In this document: one piece after another, positions 8,637 to 18,159 of the stretch
Position numbering within the stretch: the first letter of the stretch is position 1
Layout of the letters: every line of letters begins with the position of its first letter
NCBI GenBank assembly: GCA_013003075.1
Contig: JABDLJ010000033.1
Coordinates: 1 to 64,000, forward strand
Direction: 5' to 3'
Source: Paracoccaceae bacterium
GTDB taxonomy: Bacteria > Pseudomonadota > Alphaproteobacteria > Rhodobacterales > Rhodobacteraceae
DNA: 64,000 nucleotides
The notes under the pieces: generated by a model
Seen by the model: the letters and a program-made list of their open reading frames with translations, nothing else
Told to the model about the DNA's origin: nothing
Databases searched by the model: none
Translations under genes and position numbers: made by a program

Positions 8637-9122
8637 CTAGTTGTCGATCCGCGCCCAGATGCCTTCCGTCTTGACGATAACGGGCTTTCCGCAATGGATC
8701 CGCGTATAGGTGAACATCGCCTCTGGCTTGCGCAGCACACCAGGGCGCGCCAGAAGTGCGCCCGCCTCGTGAAACCGGGCGCCGGTGCCATTCGGCCCGA
8801 CTGCGATTTGCTGCCGCGGCGAGACGACCACGTCGTGCTTGGGAAGGCCCGAGCCAAGCGCGCCGGCGCGAATGAGAACCGGCGTGGCGTCATGGCACTT
8901 GCCAAAGATATCGGCCTCCAGCACGTAACGCTCGACCTTGGTGATCTGGGCAAAGCCGCCCGTTGCCGTGCGGACCTGGTCGCGCTCGCGCAGGACTTGC
9001 GCCGGAACGTCGCCGAAAGATGTCGCGATCCGCGACATTGGCCCGAACCCGTCCAAGGTCCATTGCGGCGCGGCCTCGGCCATCGCCGTCGTGGTACGTT
9101 GCTTGTCTACCTGAATGTTCAT
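8637..9122 (-). CDS. Hint-domain protein lacking the catalytic cysteine
   Basis: A 161-residue protein that matches the Hint (hedgehog/intein) domain common in Rhodobacterales. The fold is recognised by SRIATSFGDVPAQVL and the segment VLIRAGALGSGLPKHDVVVSPRQQI, which corresponds to the family pattern of a GALG...LP...VSPQH block. Autoprocessing members begin the domain with a Cys or Ser nucleophile in a C-F-x-x-G-T context. Here that place reads GPMSRIAT, and the terminal H of VSPQH is a Q. It is therefore probably not self-splicing. I start at the ATG at 9122 (MNIQVDKQ); upstream codons look non-coding. Its role is unknown. Confidence 0.75.
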   Translation of the reverse strand: MNIQVDKQRTTTAMAEAAPQWTLDGFGPMSRIATSFGDVPAQVLRERDQVRTATGGFAQITKVERYVLEADIFGKCHDATPVLIRAGALGSGLPKHDVVVSPRQQIAVGPNGTGARFHEAGALLARPGVLRKPEAMFTYTRIHCGKPVIVKTEGIWARIDN

Positions 9123-9665
9123 ACCGCACCCCCATGCGCCGAAAGCCCGTCGGCGCCGCGTTGCGCCGGCCGGCAAGAAACAGATGGAATTGGCCGAGAG
9201 GCGGCTCGCGCAGAAGACCTGCGCGGCCGGGACTTGGCCATAGTGTCGCGCAGACCCGCCGCACCAACAGTTTGCGTTGCCAAAACCATCTCATCACACC
9301 AACACTTGCGACTTGGACCGCGTGGTCTTCTTGGGGCAAAAAAGTCCCCGTTGCGTCCAAGTCAAACTCGTTAAAATGATCCAACGTCCGGATCACGTAG
9401 TCACCAAATATCCCGATCACGTCGCCAATATGGTCAATCCAAGAAGTCTGGGCCCTATTGGTTAATGCGACCGGTAAGCAGTATGGCAAGAATTGGCCGC
9501 CGGCGCAAAACTCCCGCCACAATTGCGGTCTCCTGCCCACGAATGATCGCCCTATCGGCGGCAATCCGGTTCAATATGCAGGATATGGAAACGAAGGGCG
9601 GCTGCGAGTTTGGACAGGAACAGCCACGAGGCTGCGATTTGAACTCTTTTTGATCGCCTCACCGC
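9123..9665. other. Spacer with no supported gene
   Basis: About 540 bases between the Hint gene and the response regulator. Several short frames are open but none has a convincing start, ribosome site or recognisable product. A minus-strand stretch at roughly 9290-9460 has protein-like composition (it contains IGDVIGIFGDYVI) but no supported start, and may be a gene remnant. Confidence 0.4.
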
Positions 9666-10040
9666 TTAGGCGACCATGACGCCGTGTTCGGAAATCGCCA
9701 GAAGCTCTTCGATTTTCACCGGCTTTCGCAAGACGGTGGCGACAGATGGCGCAATCTCAAAAAGCTCTCCCTTGGCGAAAAGGCTCGATCCCGTGACCAT
9801 GATGATCTTGCATTTGGGTTTGGCGTATCCCGCGAGGGTTGCGATATTCAGACCGCTATCGTCACCAAGATAGAGATCGACGATAGCGACGTCGAAATCA
9901 GTGGCCAACAGCTTTTGCCGGGCCGTTCTGGCGCAATCGGCACATTCCACATCATGCCCCGCCTGGGTAAAGACTTCGCTGAACAATTTAAGAAGCCTGG
10001 TGTCATCTTCCGCAACCAATACCTTCAACTTTAACTCCAT
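9666..10040 (-). CDS. Single-domain response regulator
   Basis: A 124-residue CheY-like receiver domain with no output domain. The acidic pocket is E11-D12-D13 (VLVAEDD), the phospho-acceptor is D55 (VAIVDLYLGDD), the switch Thr is in IMVTGSS and the conserved Lys is in LRKPVK. It probably relays a signal by protein interaction. The start is the ATG at 10040; a GTG one codon upstream is possible. No histidine kinase gene is adjacent, so its partner cannot be named. Confidence 0.9.
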   Translation of the reverse strand: MELKLKVLVAEDDTRLLKLFSEVFTQAGHDVECADCARTARQKLLATDFDVAIVDLYLGDDSGLNIATLAGYAKPKCKIIMVTGSSLFAKGELFEIAPSVATVLRKPVKIEELLAISEHGVMVA

Positions 10041-10126
10041 CACTCAACTTTAAGCAGATCATAGGCGAAGATTGATAAATAAAACAATAACCAGCATTAC
10101 GATATGGTTAGCAGGTGGTTTCTTGC

Positions 10127-12493
10127 CTAGAACGGCACGTCGTCGGCGCGTTCGGCGGCCACGACGAATTGCGCGACGACCTTCTTGGACCCGGCCTTTT
10201 CGAACTCGATATCCAGCTTATCGCCCTCGATTCCCATCACGTAGCCATAGCCGAACTTGTTATGAAAGACCCGGTCGCCCTGGGTGAAGCTCGACACCGC
10301 ATCAAGATCGATCGTCATGTTGCGCGCCTCGCGCGGTTGGCTCATGCCGCGGGTCTGGCTGCGCGCCTGAAGACGCTTCCAGCCAGGCGAATTATAGCCA
10401 TCGGCGCGCATCGCGGCGTCTTCCAAGCCCGAGCCGGCGGCCATCCCAGCCGCGCCGTACCCGCCGCCGTACAGCCCCGGAGGCGTCAACACCTCGACAT
10501 GCTCGTCCGGCAATTCATCGATGAAGCGAGAGGGCAGCGAAGATTGCCATTGCCCATAGACGCGCCGGTTGGCCGCGAAGGAGACGGTGCAGATCTCTTC
10601 GGCGCGGGTGATCCCGACATAGGCCAGCCGGCGCTCTTCCTCGAGCCCCTTGAGCCCGCTTTCATCCATCGAGCGCTGCGAGGGGAAAAGTCCGTCCTCC
10701 CAGCCGGGCAGGAACACGGCGGAAAACTCCAGCCCCTTGGCCGCGTGCAGGGTCATGATCGACACCTTCTCGGCTGCGTCTTCCTGCTCGTTGTCCATGA
10801 TCAGCGAGACGTGCTCCAAAAACCCTTGCAGGTTCTCGAAACTCTCCAGCGCTTTCACCAGTTCCTTCAGGTTCTCCAGCCGACCGGGCGCCTCGGGCGT
10901 CTTGTCGTTCTGCCACATCTCGGTGTAGCCGCTTTCATCGAGGATCATCTCGGCGGTCTCGACATGCGTGTCGGCCTCGGCGCGGATCTGGGCGTGCCAG
11001 CGGTCGATCCCGTGTACCAGTTTGGCAAGCTCGCTTGCGCCCCTGCCGGTCAGACCCTTGGCGGCCAGCAATATCCGGGCGCCCTCGACGAGGTTCACTT
11101 CGTTGGCGCGCGCCGCCATCTGGATCTTCTGCTGCGCCTTGTCGCCCAGCCCGCGCTTAGGCGTGTTCACGATCCGCTCGAAGGCCAGATCGTCATCCGG
11201 GCTGACGGCGACGCGGAAGTAGGCCATCGCATCGCGGATCTCGAGCCGCTCGTAAAACCGCGGCCCGCCGATCACGCGGTAAGGCAGACCGATGGTCAGG
11301 AAGCGATCCTCGAAGGCGCGCATCTGGTGGCTGGCGCGGACCAGGATTGCCGCCTCGTTGAGCGACATCGGCCGTTGGCCGCGCGTGCCGCCCTGCATCG
11401 CTTCAAGCTCTTCGCCGATCCAGCGGGCTTCTTCCTCACCGTCCCAGTGGCCGATCAGGCGAACCTTTTCGCCTTCTGTCAGGTCGGTGAAGAGGGTCTT
11501 GCCAAGCCGTCCGGCATTGGCCGCGATCACGCCAGAGGCCGCGCCCAGGATATGCGGGGTCGAGCGATAGTTCTGCTCCAGCCGGACCACCTTGGCGCCG
11601 GGAAAATCTTTCTCGAACCGCAGGATGTTACCCACCTCGGCGCCGCGCCAGCCGTAGATCGACTGGTCGTCATCGCCCACGCAGCAGATATTCTTGTGCC
11701 CGCCGGCCAGAAGCCGCAGCCAGAGATACTGCGCGACGTTCGTGTCCTGGTACTCGTCCACCAGAATATAGCGGAACCAGCGCTGGTATTGCTCAAGCAC
11801 ATCCTGATGGGTCTGGAAGATCGTCACGACATGCAGCAGCAGGTCCCCGAAATCGACCGCATTCAGGGTGCGAAGGCGGTCCTGGTACTGGGAGTAAAGC
11901 TCAACGCCCTGGTGGTTGAAGGCCCCCGATTCCGCGACAGGCACCTTGTCGGGCGTCCAGGCGCGGTTTTTCCAGTTGTCGATGATCCCCGAAAGCTGCC
12001 GCGCAGGCCAGCGCTTGTCATCAATATCCGCCGCGGCAAGCAATTGTTTCAACAGCCGGATCTGGTCATCGGTGTCCAAAATTGTGAAGCTGGTTTTCAA
12101 TCCGACCAGCTCGGCATGGCGCCGCAAAAGCTTCACGCAGATCGCATGGAAGGTACCCAGCCAGGGCATGCCCTCGATCGCCTGGCCCAGAAGACCGCCC
12201 ACGCGGTTCTTCATCTCGCGCGCCGCCTTGTTGGTGAATGTGACGGCCAGAATCTCGTTCGGGCGCGCCGTTCCGGTGGTCAGCAGATGCGCGATGCGGG
12301 TCGTCAACGCCTTTGTTTTACCGGTTCCGGCACCCGCGAGCATCAGTACCGGGCCGTCCAGCGCCTCGACCGCCTCGCGCTGCGCCGGGTTCAGGCCCTC
12401 AAGGTAGGGCGCACCGCGCGCCTGCATGGCGCGGGCCGACAAACTGGGCTGCGCGGCGGCCTCGAAGGCATCGCTGTCATCGAAAGAACTCAT
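10127..12493 (-). CDS. uvrD: UvrD/PcrA-type ATP-dependent DNA helicase
   Basis: A 788-residue superfamily 1A helicase acting in nucleotide excision and mismatch repair. Motifs are in order: Walker A AGAGTGKT near residue 55, DEYQDTN (motif II), GDDDQSIYGWRGA (III), QNYRS (IV), TLHAAKGLEF (V) and YVGITRA (VI). The C-terminus has the GDRVFHNKFGYG Tudor-like region that in UvrD/PcrA contacts RNA polymerase. Its length is typical. It stands alone, with no apparent operon partner. Confidence 0.96.
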   Translation of the reverse strand: MSSFDDSDAFEAAAQPSLSARAMQARGAPYLEGLNPAQREAVEALDGPVLMLAGAGTGKTKALTTRIAHLLTTGTARPNEILAVTFTNKAAREMKNRVGGLLGQAIEGMPWLGTFHAICVKLLRRHAELVGLKTSFTILDTDDQIRLLKQLLAAADIDDKRWPARQLSGIIDNWKNRAWTPDKVPVAESGAFNHQGVELYSQYQDRLRTLNAVDFGDLLLHVVTIFQTHQDVLEQYQRWFRYILVDEYQDTNVAQYLWLRLLAGGHKNICCVGDDDQSIYGWRGAEVGNILRFEKDFPGAKVVRLEQNYRSTPHILGAASGVIAANAGRLGKTLFTDLTEGEKVRLIGHWDGEEEARWIGEELEAMQGGTRGQRPMSLNEAAILVRASHQMRAFEDRFLTIGLPYRVIGGPRFYERLEIRDAMAYFRVAVSPDDDLAFERIVNTPKRGLGDKAQQKIQMAARANEVNLVEGARILLAAKGLTGRGASELAKLVHGIDRWHAQIRAEADTHVETAEMILDESGYTEMWQNDKTPEAPGRLENLKELVKALESFENLQGFLEHVSLIMDNEQEDAAEKVSIMTLHAAKGLEFSAVFLPGWEDGLFPSQRSMDESGLKGLEEERRLAYVGITRAEEICTVSFAANRRVYGQWQSSLPSRFIDELPDEHVEVLTPPGLYGGGYGAAGMAAGSGLEDAAMRADGYNSPGWKRLQARSQTRGMSQPREARNMTIDLDAVSSFTQGDRVFHNKFGYGYVMGIEGDKLDIEFEKAGSKKVVAQFVVAAERADDVPF

Positions 12494-12650
12494 GCGCGAA
12501 GCGTAGCCGTTTCGCCGCCCGAGTTAAAGAGGTGTTCGCACTATGTTCCGCGCGCTGCCAACGCGGGACGCGATGTCACAAAAACGCCCAAGAGCTGGCC
12601 TAAATATTCGGTCGATTCATTGAAACCACTTCGAAAGCTGCTGCGAACCC

Positions 12651-13196
12651 GTGTACTTCCTATATGCTCTCTTTATCGTTTTTCCGCTGATCCTGCTCTT
12701 CACCTATTGGGCGGCGCGCGAACAGGCGCGCTCGGCCGAGATCCCCCACCACGACAAGGGCGATAGCGGCACGCTGAAACAGTCGCGCCGCGTGCTGCGC
12801 ACCTATCTGGCGCTGATGTGCGTGCTTGCGGTTCTGTCGATCATCGGTGTCTTTACCAGCCCAACGACCAGCTGGATCGGCTTCAACATCTCAACGCTCT
12901 TGCTGCTGGCCCACGTGCTTGGGCGGCTGCGCTCGGATTACGATTTGCACTGGGACAATGACGGGATCACAGGGCCCGCGAAGGTTCGGCTGATCGCGCG
13001 GCCACAGACGGCGTTCGTGCGCTGGGACGACATCGATACCCTTCAGAGGGATGTCGATTCGATGGTGCTGGAAACCGGCACCGGCGAGCGGGTCGTCTGG
13101 AGCACTGGCTATCCCGGTCACAAGACCTTTCTGAGACGCGTCCGGGAATTCCGCCCCGATCTGTTTGATGGCGCGGGGGGCGCAGAAGCGCACTAG
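12651..13196 (+). CDS. Two-helix membrane protein of unknown function
   Basis: A 181-residue product with two hydrophobic segments (YALFIVFPLILLFTYW at the N-terminus, and about residues 52-90 in one or two spans). These are followed by a soluble C-terminal region of about 90 residues containing FVRWDDIDTLQRDVDS. The C-terminal part resembles a small PH-like or photosystem-assembly-like fold only in general character, and I do not recognise the family. The start is a GTG at 12651 without a clear ribosome site, so the N-terminus is uncertain. Confidence 0.65.
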   Translation: MYFLYALFIVFPLILLFTYWAAREQARSAEIPHHDKGDSGTLKQSRRVLRTYLALMCVLAVLSIIGVFTSPTTSWIGFNISTLLLLAHVLGRLRSDYDLHWDNDGITGPAKVRLIARPQTAFVRWDDIDTLQRDVDSMVLETGTGERVVWSTGYPGHKTFLRRVREFRPDLFDGAGGAEAH

Positions 13197-13292
13197 CGCC
13201 CGATCCGCCCCGCGCCGAAAGGCATTGCCCAGCGCGCAACTTGGTGAAATTTCCCAATGGCTGAGCGTGCTTGCGTCTGCTAAATCCTGCGC

Positions 13293-14438
13293 ATGGATCT
13301 CGATATGGACTTCCCCGCGCTAGAGGACCTGGCCAAACGCGCCAGGCGCCGCGTGCCGCATTTCGTCTGGGAATATCTCGACAGCGCAACCGGCGATCAA
13401 TCCGCGCATCTTCGCAATGGCGCGGCGCTTGATAGGGTCTTGCTGCAGCCGGGCGTTCTGGGCGGCGAGCAAACCGTCGATCTCAGCACGACGTTCCTGG
13501 GCCGCAGCTACGCCGCGCCGATAGGCGTGGCGCCGGTGGGCATGTCCGGGCTGATGTGGCCGGGCGCCGAGATAATCCTGGCGAAGCTTTGCGCACAAGA
13601 GCGGCTGCCCTACAACCTGTCAACGGTGACCGCGGCCACGCCCGAGGATCTTGCGCCTCATATCGGAGAGCATGGCTGGTTCCAGCTCTACCCCCCTGGT
13701 GATCCCGATATCCGCCGCGATCTTCTGAAGCGGGCGCGCGACGCGGGCTTTCACACCATGGTCCTGACAGCCGATGTCGCCGTCGCCAGCCGGCGCGAGC
13801 GGCAGCGGCGCGCCCAGTTGCGCCAGCCGATGAAGATCACGCCTTCCATCATGCTGCAGGCCGCGCTGCGCCCGCACTGGAGCCTCTCGATCTTGCGAAA
13901 CGGCATGCCCAAGCTGGCGACGCTTGCCCGCTACGGCGATATCGACACGCCGCGCATCGGTACCGCGCATGTCGGCTATCTGCTGCGCACCGCGCCGGAT
14001 TGGGACTACCTAAAAGCGCTGCGCGACGAATGGGAGAGCCCGCTGATCATCAAGGGCGTTCTGGACCCAGAGCCCGCGCCCCAAATCATCGACGCCGGCG
14101 TGGACGCGATCTGGGTGTCCAACCACGGCGGGCGCCAGTTTGCCGCCGCGCCATCGGGGATCGCGGCGCTGCACGCGATGCGCGCGGCGGTCGGACCCGA
14201 CTTCCCGCTGATATACGACGGCGCCATACGCTCGGGTACGGACGTATTGCGCGCGCTCGCGGTGGGCGCCGATTTCGTGATGCTGGGCCGCGCCTGGCAC
14301 CACGGGGTCGCGGCATTCGGCGCAGCCGGGGCGGCACAGGTGCTCCACATACTATGCGAGGGGATGAAGGCGGACATGGGCCAGATGGCGATCGACCGCC
14401 CCGCCCAGGCCAGGGGTCGCTTGATCGAGGCTACGTGA
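13293..14438 (+). CDS. FMN-dependent alpha-hydroxy-acid oxidase/dehydrogenase (LldD-like)
   Basis: A 381-residue TIM-barrel flavoprotein of the L-lactate dehydrogenase/glycolate oxidase family, which oxidises 2-hydroxy acids to 2-oxo acids. Visible motifs are FVWEYLDSATGDQ at the N-terminus, APIGVAPVGMSGL, the catalytic SNHGGRQ (His base and Arg) and the FMN phosphate site DGAIRSGTDVLRALAVGA. The substrate cannot be assigned from the sequence; the residues after SNHGGRQ (FAAAPS) differ from the LD found in typical lactate dehydrogenases. An in-frame ATG four codons later is an alternative start. Confidence 0.88.
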   Translation: MDLDMDFPALEDLAKRARRRVPHFVWEYLDSATGDQSAHLRNGAALDRVLLQPGVLGGEQTVDLSTTFLGRSYAAPIGVAPVGMSGLMWPGAEIILAKLCAQERLPYNLSTVTAATPEDLAPHIGEHGWFQLYPPGDPDIRRDLLKRARDAGFHTMVLTADVAVASRRERQRRAQLRQPMKITPSIMLQAALRPHWSLSILRNGMPKLATLARYGDIDTPRIGTAHVGYLLRTAPDWDYLKALRDEWESPLIIKGVLDPEPAPQIIDAGVDAIWVSNHGGRQFAAAPSGIAALHAMRAAVGPDFPLIYDGAIRSGTDVLRALAVGADFVMLGRAWHHGVAAFGAAGAAQVLHILCEGMKADMGQMAIDRPAQARGRLIEAT

Positions 14439-14528
14439 CCGATCGGGCCCATAAAGAGTTTACCAAACGCAAGTTAGCGCCTAAACAAATGCTGCACCTG
14501 CACAATACTCCGAAAGGCGCCGCTGCTC

Positions 14529-17500
14529 ATGGCTGACTTCAAGAAGATCCTGATTGCCAACCGCGGCGAGATCGCGATCCGCGTCATGCGGGCGGCGAAC
14601 GAGCTTGGAAAGCGCACCGTCGCGGTCTACGCCGAGGAAGACAAACTGGGCCTGCACCGCTTCAAGGCTGACGAAGCCTACAAGATCGGCGAAGGCATGG
14701 GGCCGGTAGCGGCGTATCTGTCGATCGACGAGATCATCCGTGTCGCCCGCATGTGCGGCGCCGACGCCATCCACCCCGGCTATGGCCTTCTGTCGGAAAA
14801 CCCCGATTTCGTGGAGGCATGTGAGGCCAATGGCATCGCCTTCATCGGCCCCAAGGCCGCCACGATGCATTCGCTTGGCGACAAGGCCAGCGCCCGGCAG
14901 GTGGCGATCAGGGCCGGTGTGCCGGTGATCCCGGCGACCGAAGTGCTTGGCGACGACATGAAGCAGATTGCCAAACAGGCGGAAGAGGTTGGCTACCCGC
15001 TGATGCTGAAAGCGTCGTGGGGCGGCGGCGGGCGCGGGATGCGGCCGATCATGGGGCCGGACGAGCTGGAAGAGAAAGTGCTGGAAGGCCGGCGTGAAGC
15101 CGAGGCGGCATTCGGCAACGGCGAGGGTTATCTTGAGAAGATGATCCTCAAGGCCCGGCATGTCGAGGTGCAGATCCTCGGCGACAAGCAGGGCAATATC
15201 TACCACCTGTGGGAGCGCGACTGCTCGGTCCAGCGCCGCAACCAGAAGGTCGTGGAGCGCGCCCCTGCCCCGTACCTGTCGGGCACCCAGCGCGAGCGGA
15301 TCTGCAATCTCGGCAAGCAGATCGCCGAGCAGGTCGGCTATGAGTGCGCCGGCACGATCGAGTTCCTGATGGATATGGAGACCGGCGAGTTCTACTTCAT
15401 CGAGGTGAACCCGCGCGTTCAGGTGGAACATACCGTGACCGAAGAGGTCACCGGGATCGATATCGTCCGCGCGCAGATCCTGATCGCCGAGGGCAAATCG
15501 CTGGTCGAGGCGACCGGCACCGCAAGCCAGTACGATGTGCAACTGAAGGGTCACGCGATCCAGTGCCGGATCACCACCGAGGATCCGCAGAACAATTTCA
15601 TCCCCGACTATGGCCGCATCACCGCCTATCGCGGCGCAACCGGCATGGGCATCCGCCTTGATGGCGGCACCGCCTATTCCGGCGCGGTGATCACCCGGTA
15701 CTACGACTCGCTTCTGGAGAAAGTCACGGCGTGGGCGCCGACCCCCGAGGCCGCGATCGCCCGAATGGACCGCGCCCTGCGCGAGTTCCGGATCCGCGGG
15801 GTGTCCACCAACATCGCCTTTGTCGAGAACCTTCTGAAGCACCCGACGTTCCTGAACAATCAATACCATACAAAGTTCATCGACGAGACGCCCGAGCTCT
15901 TCCAATTCCGCAAGCGGCGCGACCGGGCGACCAAGATCCTGACCTACCTGGCCGACATCACCGTCAACGGACATCCCGAGACCGAAGGACGCCCTCTGCC
16001 CCATGCAGAGGCACGCGCGCCAAGGCCGCCGGCCCCAAGATCGGACGGAACCGTCGCCGGCACCCGCAACATACTCGACGAATTCGGGCCCGAAGCGGTC
16101 GCCGACTGGATGAAAAGCCAGCCCCAGCTTCTGGTGACCGACACCACGATGCGCGACGGCCACCAGTCGCTTCTGGCCACGCGGATGCGCTCGATCGACA
16201 TGATCCGCGTCGCGCCCGCCTATGCGGCGAACCTGCCAGAGCTTTTCAGCGTCGAATGCTGGGGCGGCGCCACCTTCGACGTGGCCTACCGCTTCTTGCA
16301 GGAATGTCCCTGGCAGCGCCTGCGCGATCTGCGCGCGGCGATGCCCAATATCATGACGCAGATGCTGCTGCGCGCCTCCAATGGCGTTGGTTACACCAAC
16401 TACCCCGACAACGTGGTGCAGTCCTTCGTCACCCGGGCCGCAAAGACCGGTGTCGATGTCTTCCGCGTCTTCGACAGCCTCAACTGGGTGGACAACATGC
16501 GCGTTGCGATGGACGCGGTGATCGCTGCCGAAAAGGTCTGCGAAGGCACGATATGCTACACCGGCGACATCCTCGATCCCGATCGGGCCAAGTACGATCT
16601 GAAATATTATGTCAGCATGGCCAAAGAGCTTGAGGCCGCCGGCGCCCATGTGCTGGGCCTCAAGGACATGGCCGGCCTTCTGAAGCCGGATGCCGCGCGC
16701 GTTCTGATCGGGGCGCTCAAGGACGAGATCGACCTGCCGATCCATTTCCACACCCACGACACCGCCGGCATCGCCTGCGCGACGATCCTCGCGGCGTCCG
16801 AATCCGGTGTTGATGCGGTCGATTGCGCGATGGACGCGCTTTCGGGCAACACCAGCCAGGCCACGCTGGGCACCGTGGTCGAGATGATGGAGCATTCAGA
16901 TCGCGCAACCGGGCTTGATATCGGCGCGATCCGCGAAATCTCGAATTACTGGGAAGCCGTGCGCGGCCATTACGCTGCCTTCGAAAGCGGTCTGCAAGCG
17001 CCCGCGTCCGAGGTCTACCTGCACGAGATGCCCGGCGGGCAGTTCACCAACCTCAAGGCGCAGGCGCGTTCGATGGGTCTTGAAGAACGTTGGCACGAGG
17101 TCGCGCAGACCTATGCCGACGTGAACCGGATGTTCGGCGACATCGTGAAGGTCACACCCTCATCCAAGGTGGTCGGCGATATGGCGCTGATGATGGTCAG
17201 CCAGGGCCTGACCCGCGCCGATGTCGAGGATCCGGGCAAGGATGTCTCGTTCCCCGAAAGCGTGGTCGACATGATGCGCGGCAATCTCGGCCTGCCGCCA
17301 GGCGGCTGGCCAAAGGCGATCCAGGCCAAGATCCTGCGCGATGAAAAGCCGCTCAAGGACCGCCCCGGCAAGGCGCTGCAACCAGTCGATCTGGAAGCCG
17401 AACGCGTTGCGGTGTCCAAAGAGCTGGGCGGGCTGAAGGTCGATGACGAGGATCTCAACGGCTATCTGATGTATCCCAAGGTCTTTCTCGACTACATGGG

Positions 17501-17972
17501 CCGGCACCGCATCTACGGGCCCGTGCGCACCCTGCCGACGCGGAACTTCTTCTACGGCATGGAGCCCGGCGAAGAGATCTCGGTCGAGATCGACCCCGGC
17601 AAAACGCTCGAGATCCGCTGCCAGGCGGTCTCCGAGACCAATGCCGAGGGCGAGGCCAAGGTGTTCTTCGAGCTGAACGGCCAGCCGCGCATCATCCGCG
17701 TGGCCGACCGCAAGATCGCCTCGACCAAGGTCCAGCGCCTCAAGGCCGATCCGGGCAACCCGGCGCATCTGGGCGCGCCGATGCCCGGCGTCGTGGCGAC
17801 GGTCGCGGCGCAGCCGGGCGCAGAGGTCAAGACCGGGGATCTTTTGCTGACCATCGAGGCGATGAAGATGGAAACCGGCATGAGCGCCGAGCGGGACGGT
17901 ACCATCAAGGCTGTCCACGTCCAGCCCGGCGCGCAGATCGACGCCAAAGACCTCTTGATCGAGTTCGAATGA
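14529..17972 (+). CDS. pyc: Pyruvate carboxylase, single-chain
   Basis: This 1147-residue biotin enzyme converts pyruvate and bicarbonate to oxaloacetate, an anaplerotic step. The domains are in order. Biotin carboxylase with ATP-grasp motif KASWGGGGRGM spans about residues 1-450. The carboxyltransferase begins with TDTTMRDGHQSLLATRMR near residue 537 and has the metal-binding FHTHDTAG. The C-terminal biotinyl domain has EAMKMETGM, with the biotinylated Lys near 1113. Its length is typical of the alpha4 form. It is transcribed alone. Confidence 0.98.
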   Translation: MADFKKILIANRGEIAIRVMRAANELGKRTVAVYAEEDKLGLHRFKADEAYKIGEGMGPVAAYLSIDEIIRVARMCGADAIHPGYGLLSENPDFVEACEANGIAFIGPKAATMHSLGDKASARQVAIRAGVPVIPATEVLGDDMKQIAKQAEEVGYPLMLKASWGGGGRGMRPIMGPDELEEKVLEGRREAEAAFGNGEGYLEKMILKARHVEVQILGDKQGNIYHLWERDCSVQRRNQKVVERAPAPYLSGTQRERICNLGKQIAEQVGYECAGTIEFLMDMETGEFYFIEVNPRVQVEHTVTEEVTGIDIVRAQILIAEGKSLVEATGTASQYDVQLKGHAIQCRITTEDPQNNFIPDYGRITAYRGATGMGIRLDGGTAYSGAVITRYYDSLLEKVTAWAPTPEAAIARMDRALREFRIRGVSTNIAFVENLLKHPTFLNNQYHTKFIDETPELFQFRKRRDRATKILTYLADITVNGHPETEGRPLPHAEARAPRPPAPRSDGTVAGTRNILDEFGPEAVADWMKSQPQLLVTDTTMRDGHQSLLATRMRSIDMIRVAPAYAANLPELFSVECWGGATFDVAYRFLQECPWQRLRDLRAAMPNIMTQMLLRASNGVGYTNYPDNVVQSFVTRAAKTGVDVFRVFDSLNWVDNMRVAMDAVIAAEKVCEGTICYTGDILDPDRAKYDLKYYVSMAKELEAAGAHVLGLKDMAGLLKPDAARVLIGALKDEIDLPIHFHTHDTAGIACATILAASESGVDAVDCAMDALSGNTSQATLGTVVEMMEHSDRATGLDIGAIREISNYWEAVRGHYAAFESGLQAPASEVYLHEMPGGQFTNLKAQARSMGLEERWHEVAQTYADVNRMFGDIVKVTPSSKVVGDMALMMVSQGLTRADVEDPGKDVSFPESVVDMMRGNLGLPPGGWPKAIQAKILRDEKPLKDRPGKALQPVDLEAERVAVSKELGGLKVDDEDLNGYLMYPKVFLDYMGRHRIYGPVRTLPTRNFFYGMEPGEEISVEIDPGKTLEIRCQAVSETNAEGEAKVFFELNGQPRIIRVADRKIASTKVQRLKADPGNPAHLGAPMPGVVATVAAQPGAEVKTGDLLLTIEAMKMETGMSAERDGTIKAVHVQPGAQIDAKDLLIEFE

Positions 17973-18102
17973 CGCCGGTGCCGGCAATACTACGCCGGCC
18001 GGGGCGCCGCGGGTGGCGCAATCTCGCTGCACGGGCGAAATTGTTGCGCACGACATCATTTTTTAGCCACATTAACATAAGAAAACAGGGCAATTCTCCC
18101 AG

Positions 18103-18127
18103 CTCCGCGGGCTTTGTACGCGCGGAG
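18103..18127 (+). promoter_or_regulatory. Short inverted repeat in the leader of the RTX protease gene
   Basis: CTCCGCG at 18103-18109 and CGCGGAG at 18121-18127 form a 7 bp inverted repeat around an 11-base loop, 33 bases upstream of the preferred TTG start. It could hide the upstream GTG or act as an mRNA structure. No function is shown. Confidence 0.35.
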
Positions 18128-18159
18128 TGATCTTTGAACCAGCAAGCCGGAGCAGGTTA

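Noticed and set aside
10115-12766. An 883-codon open frame on the plus strand opposite uvrD
   Set aside because: It is the antisense of a well-conserved helicase gene; long antisense frames are expected at this GC content and the product has no recognisable domain.
14481-16895. An 804-codon minus-strand open frame opposite pyc
   Set aside because: Pyruvate carboxylase on the plus strand has all its domains and motifs; the antisense frame has none.
17980-17999. Hairpin GCCGGC/GCCGGC after pyc as a terminator
   Set aside because: The stem is only six base pairs and no T-run follows, so I do not call it.
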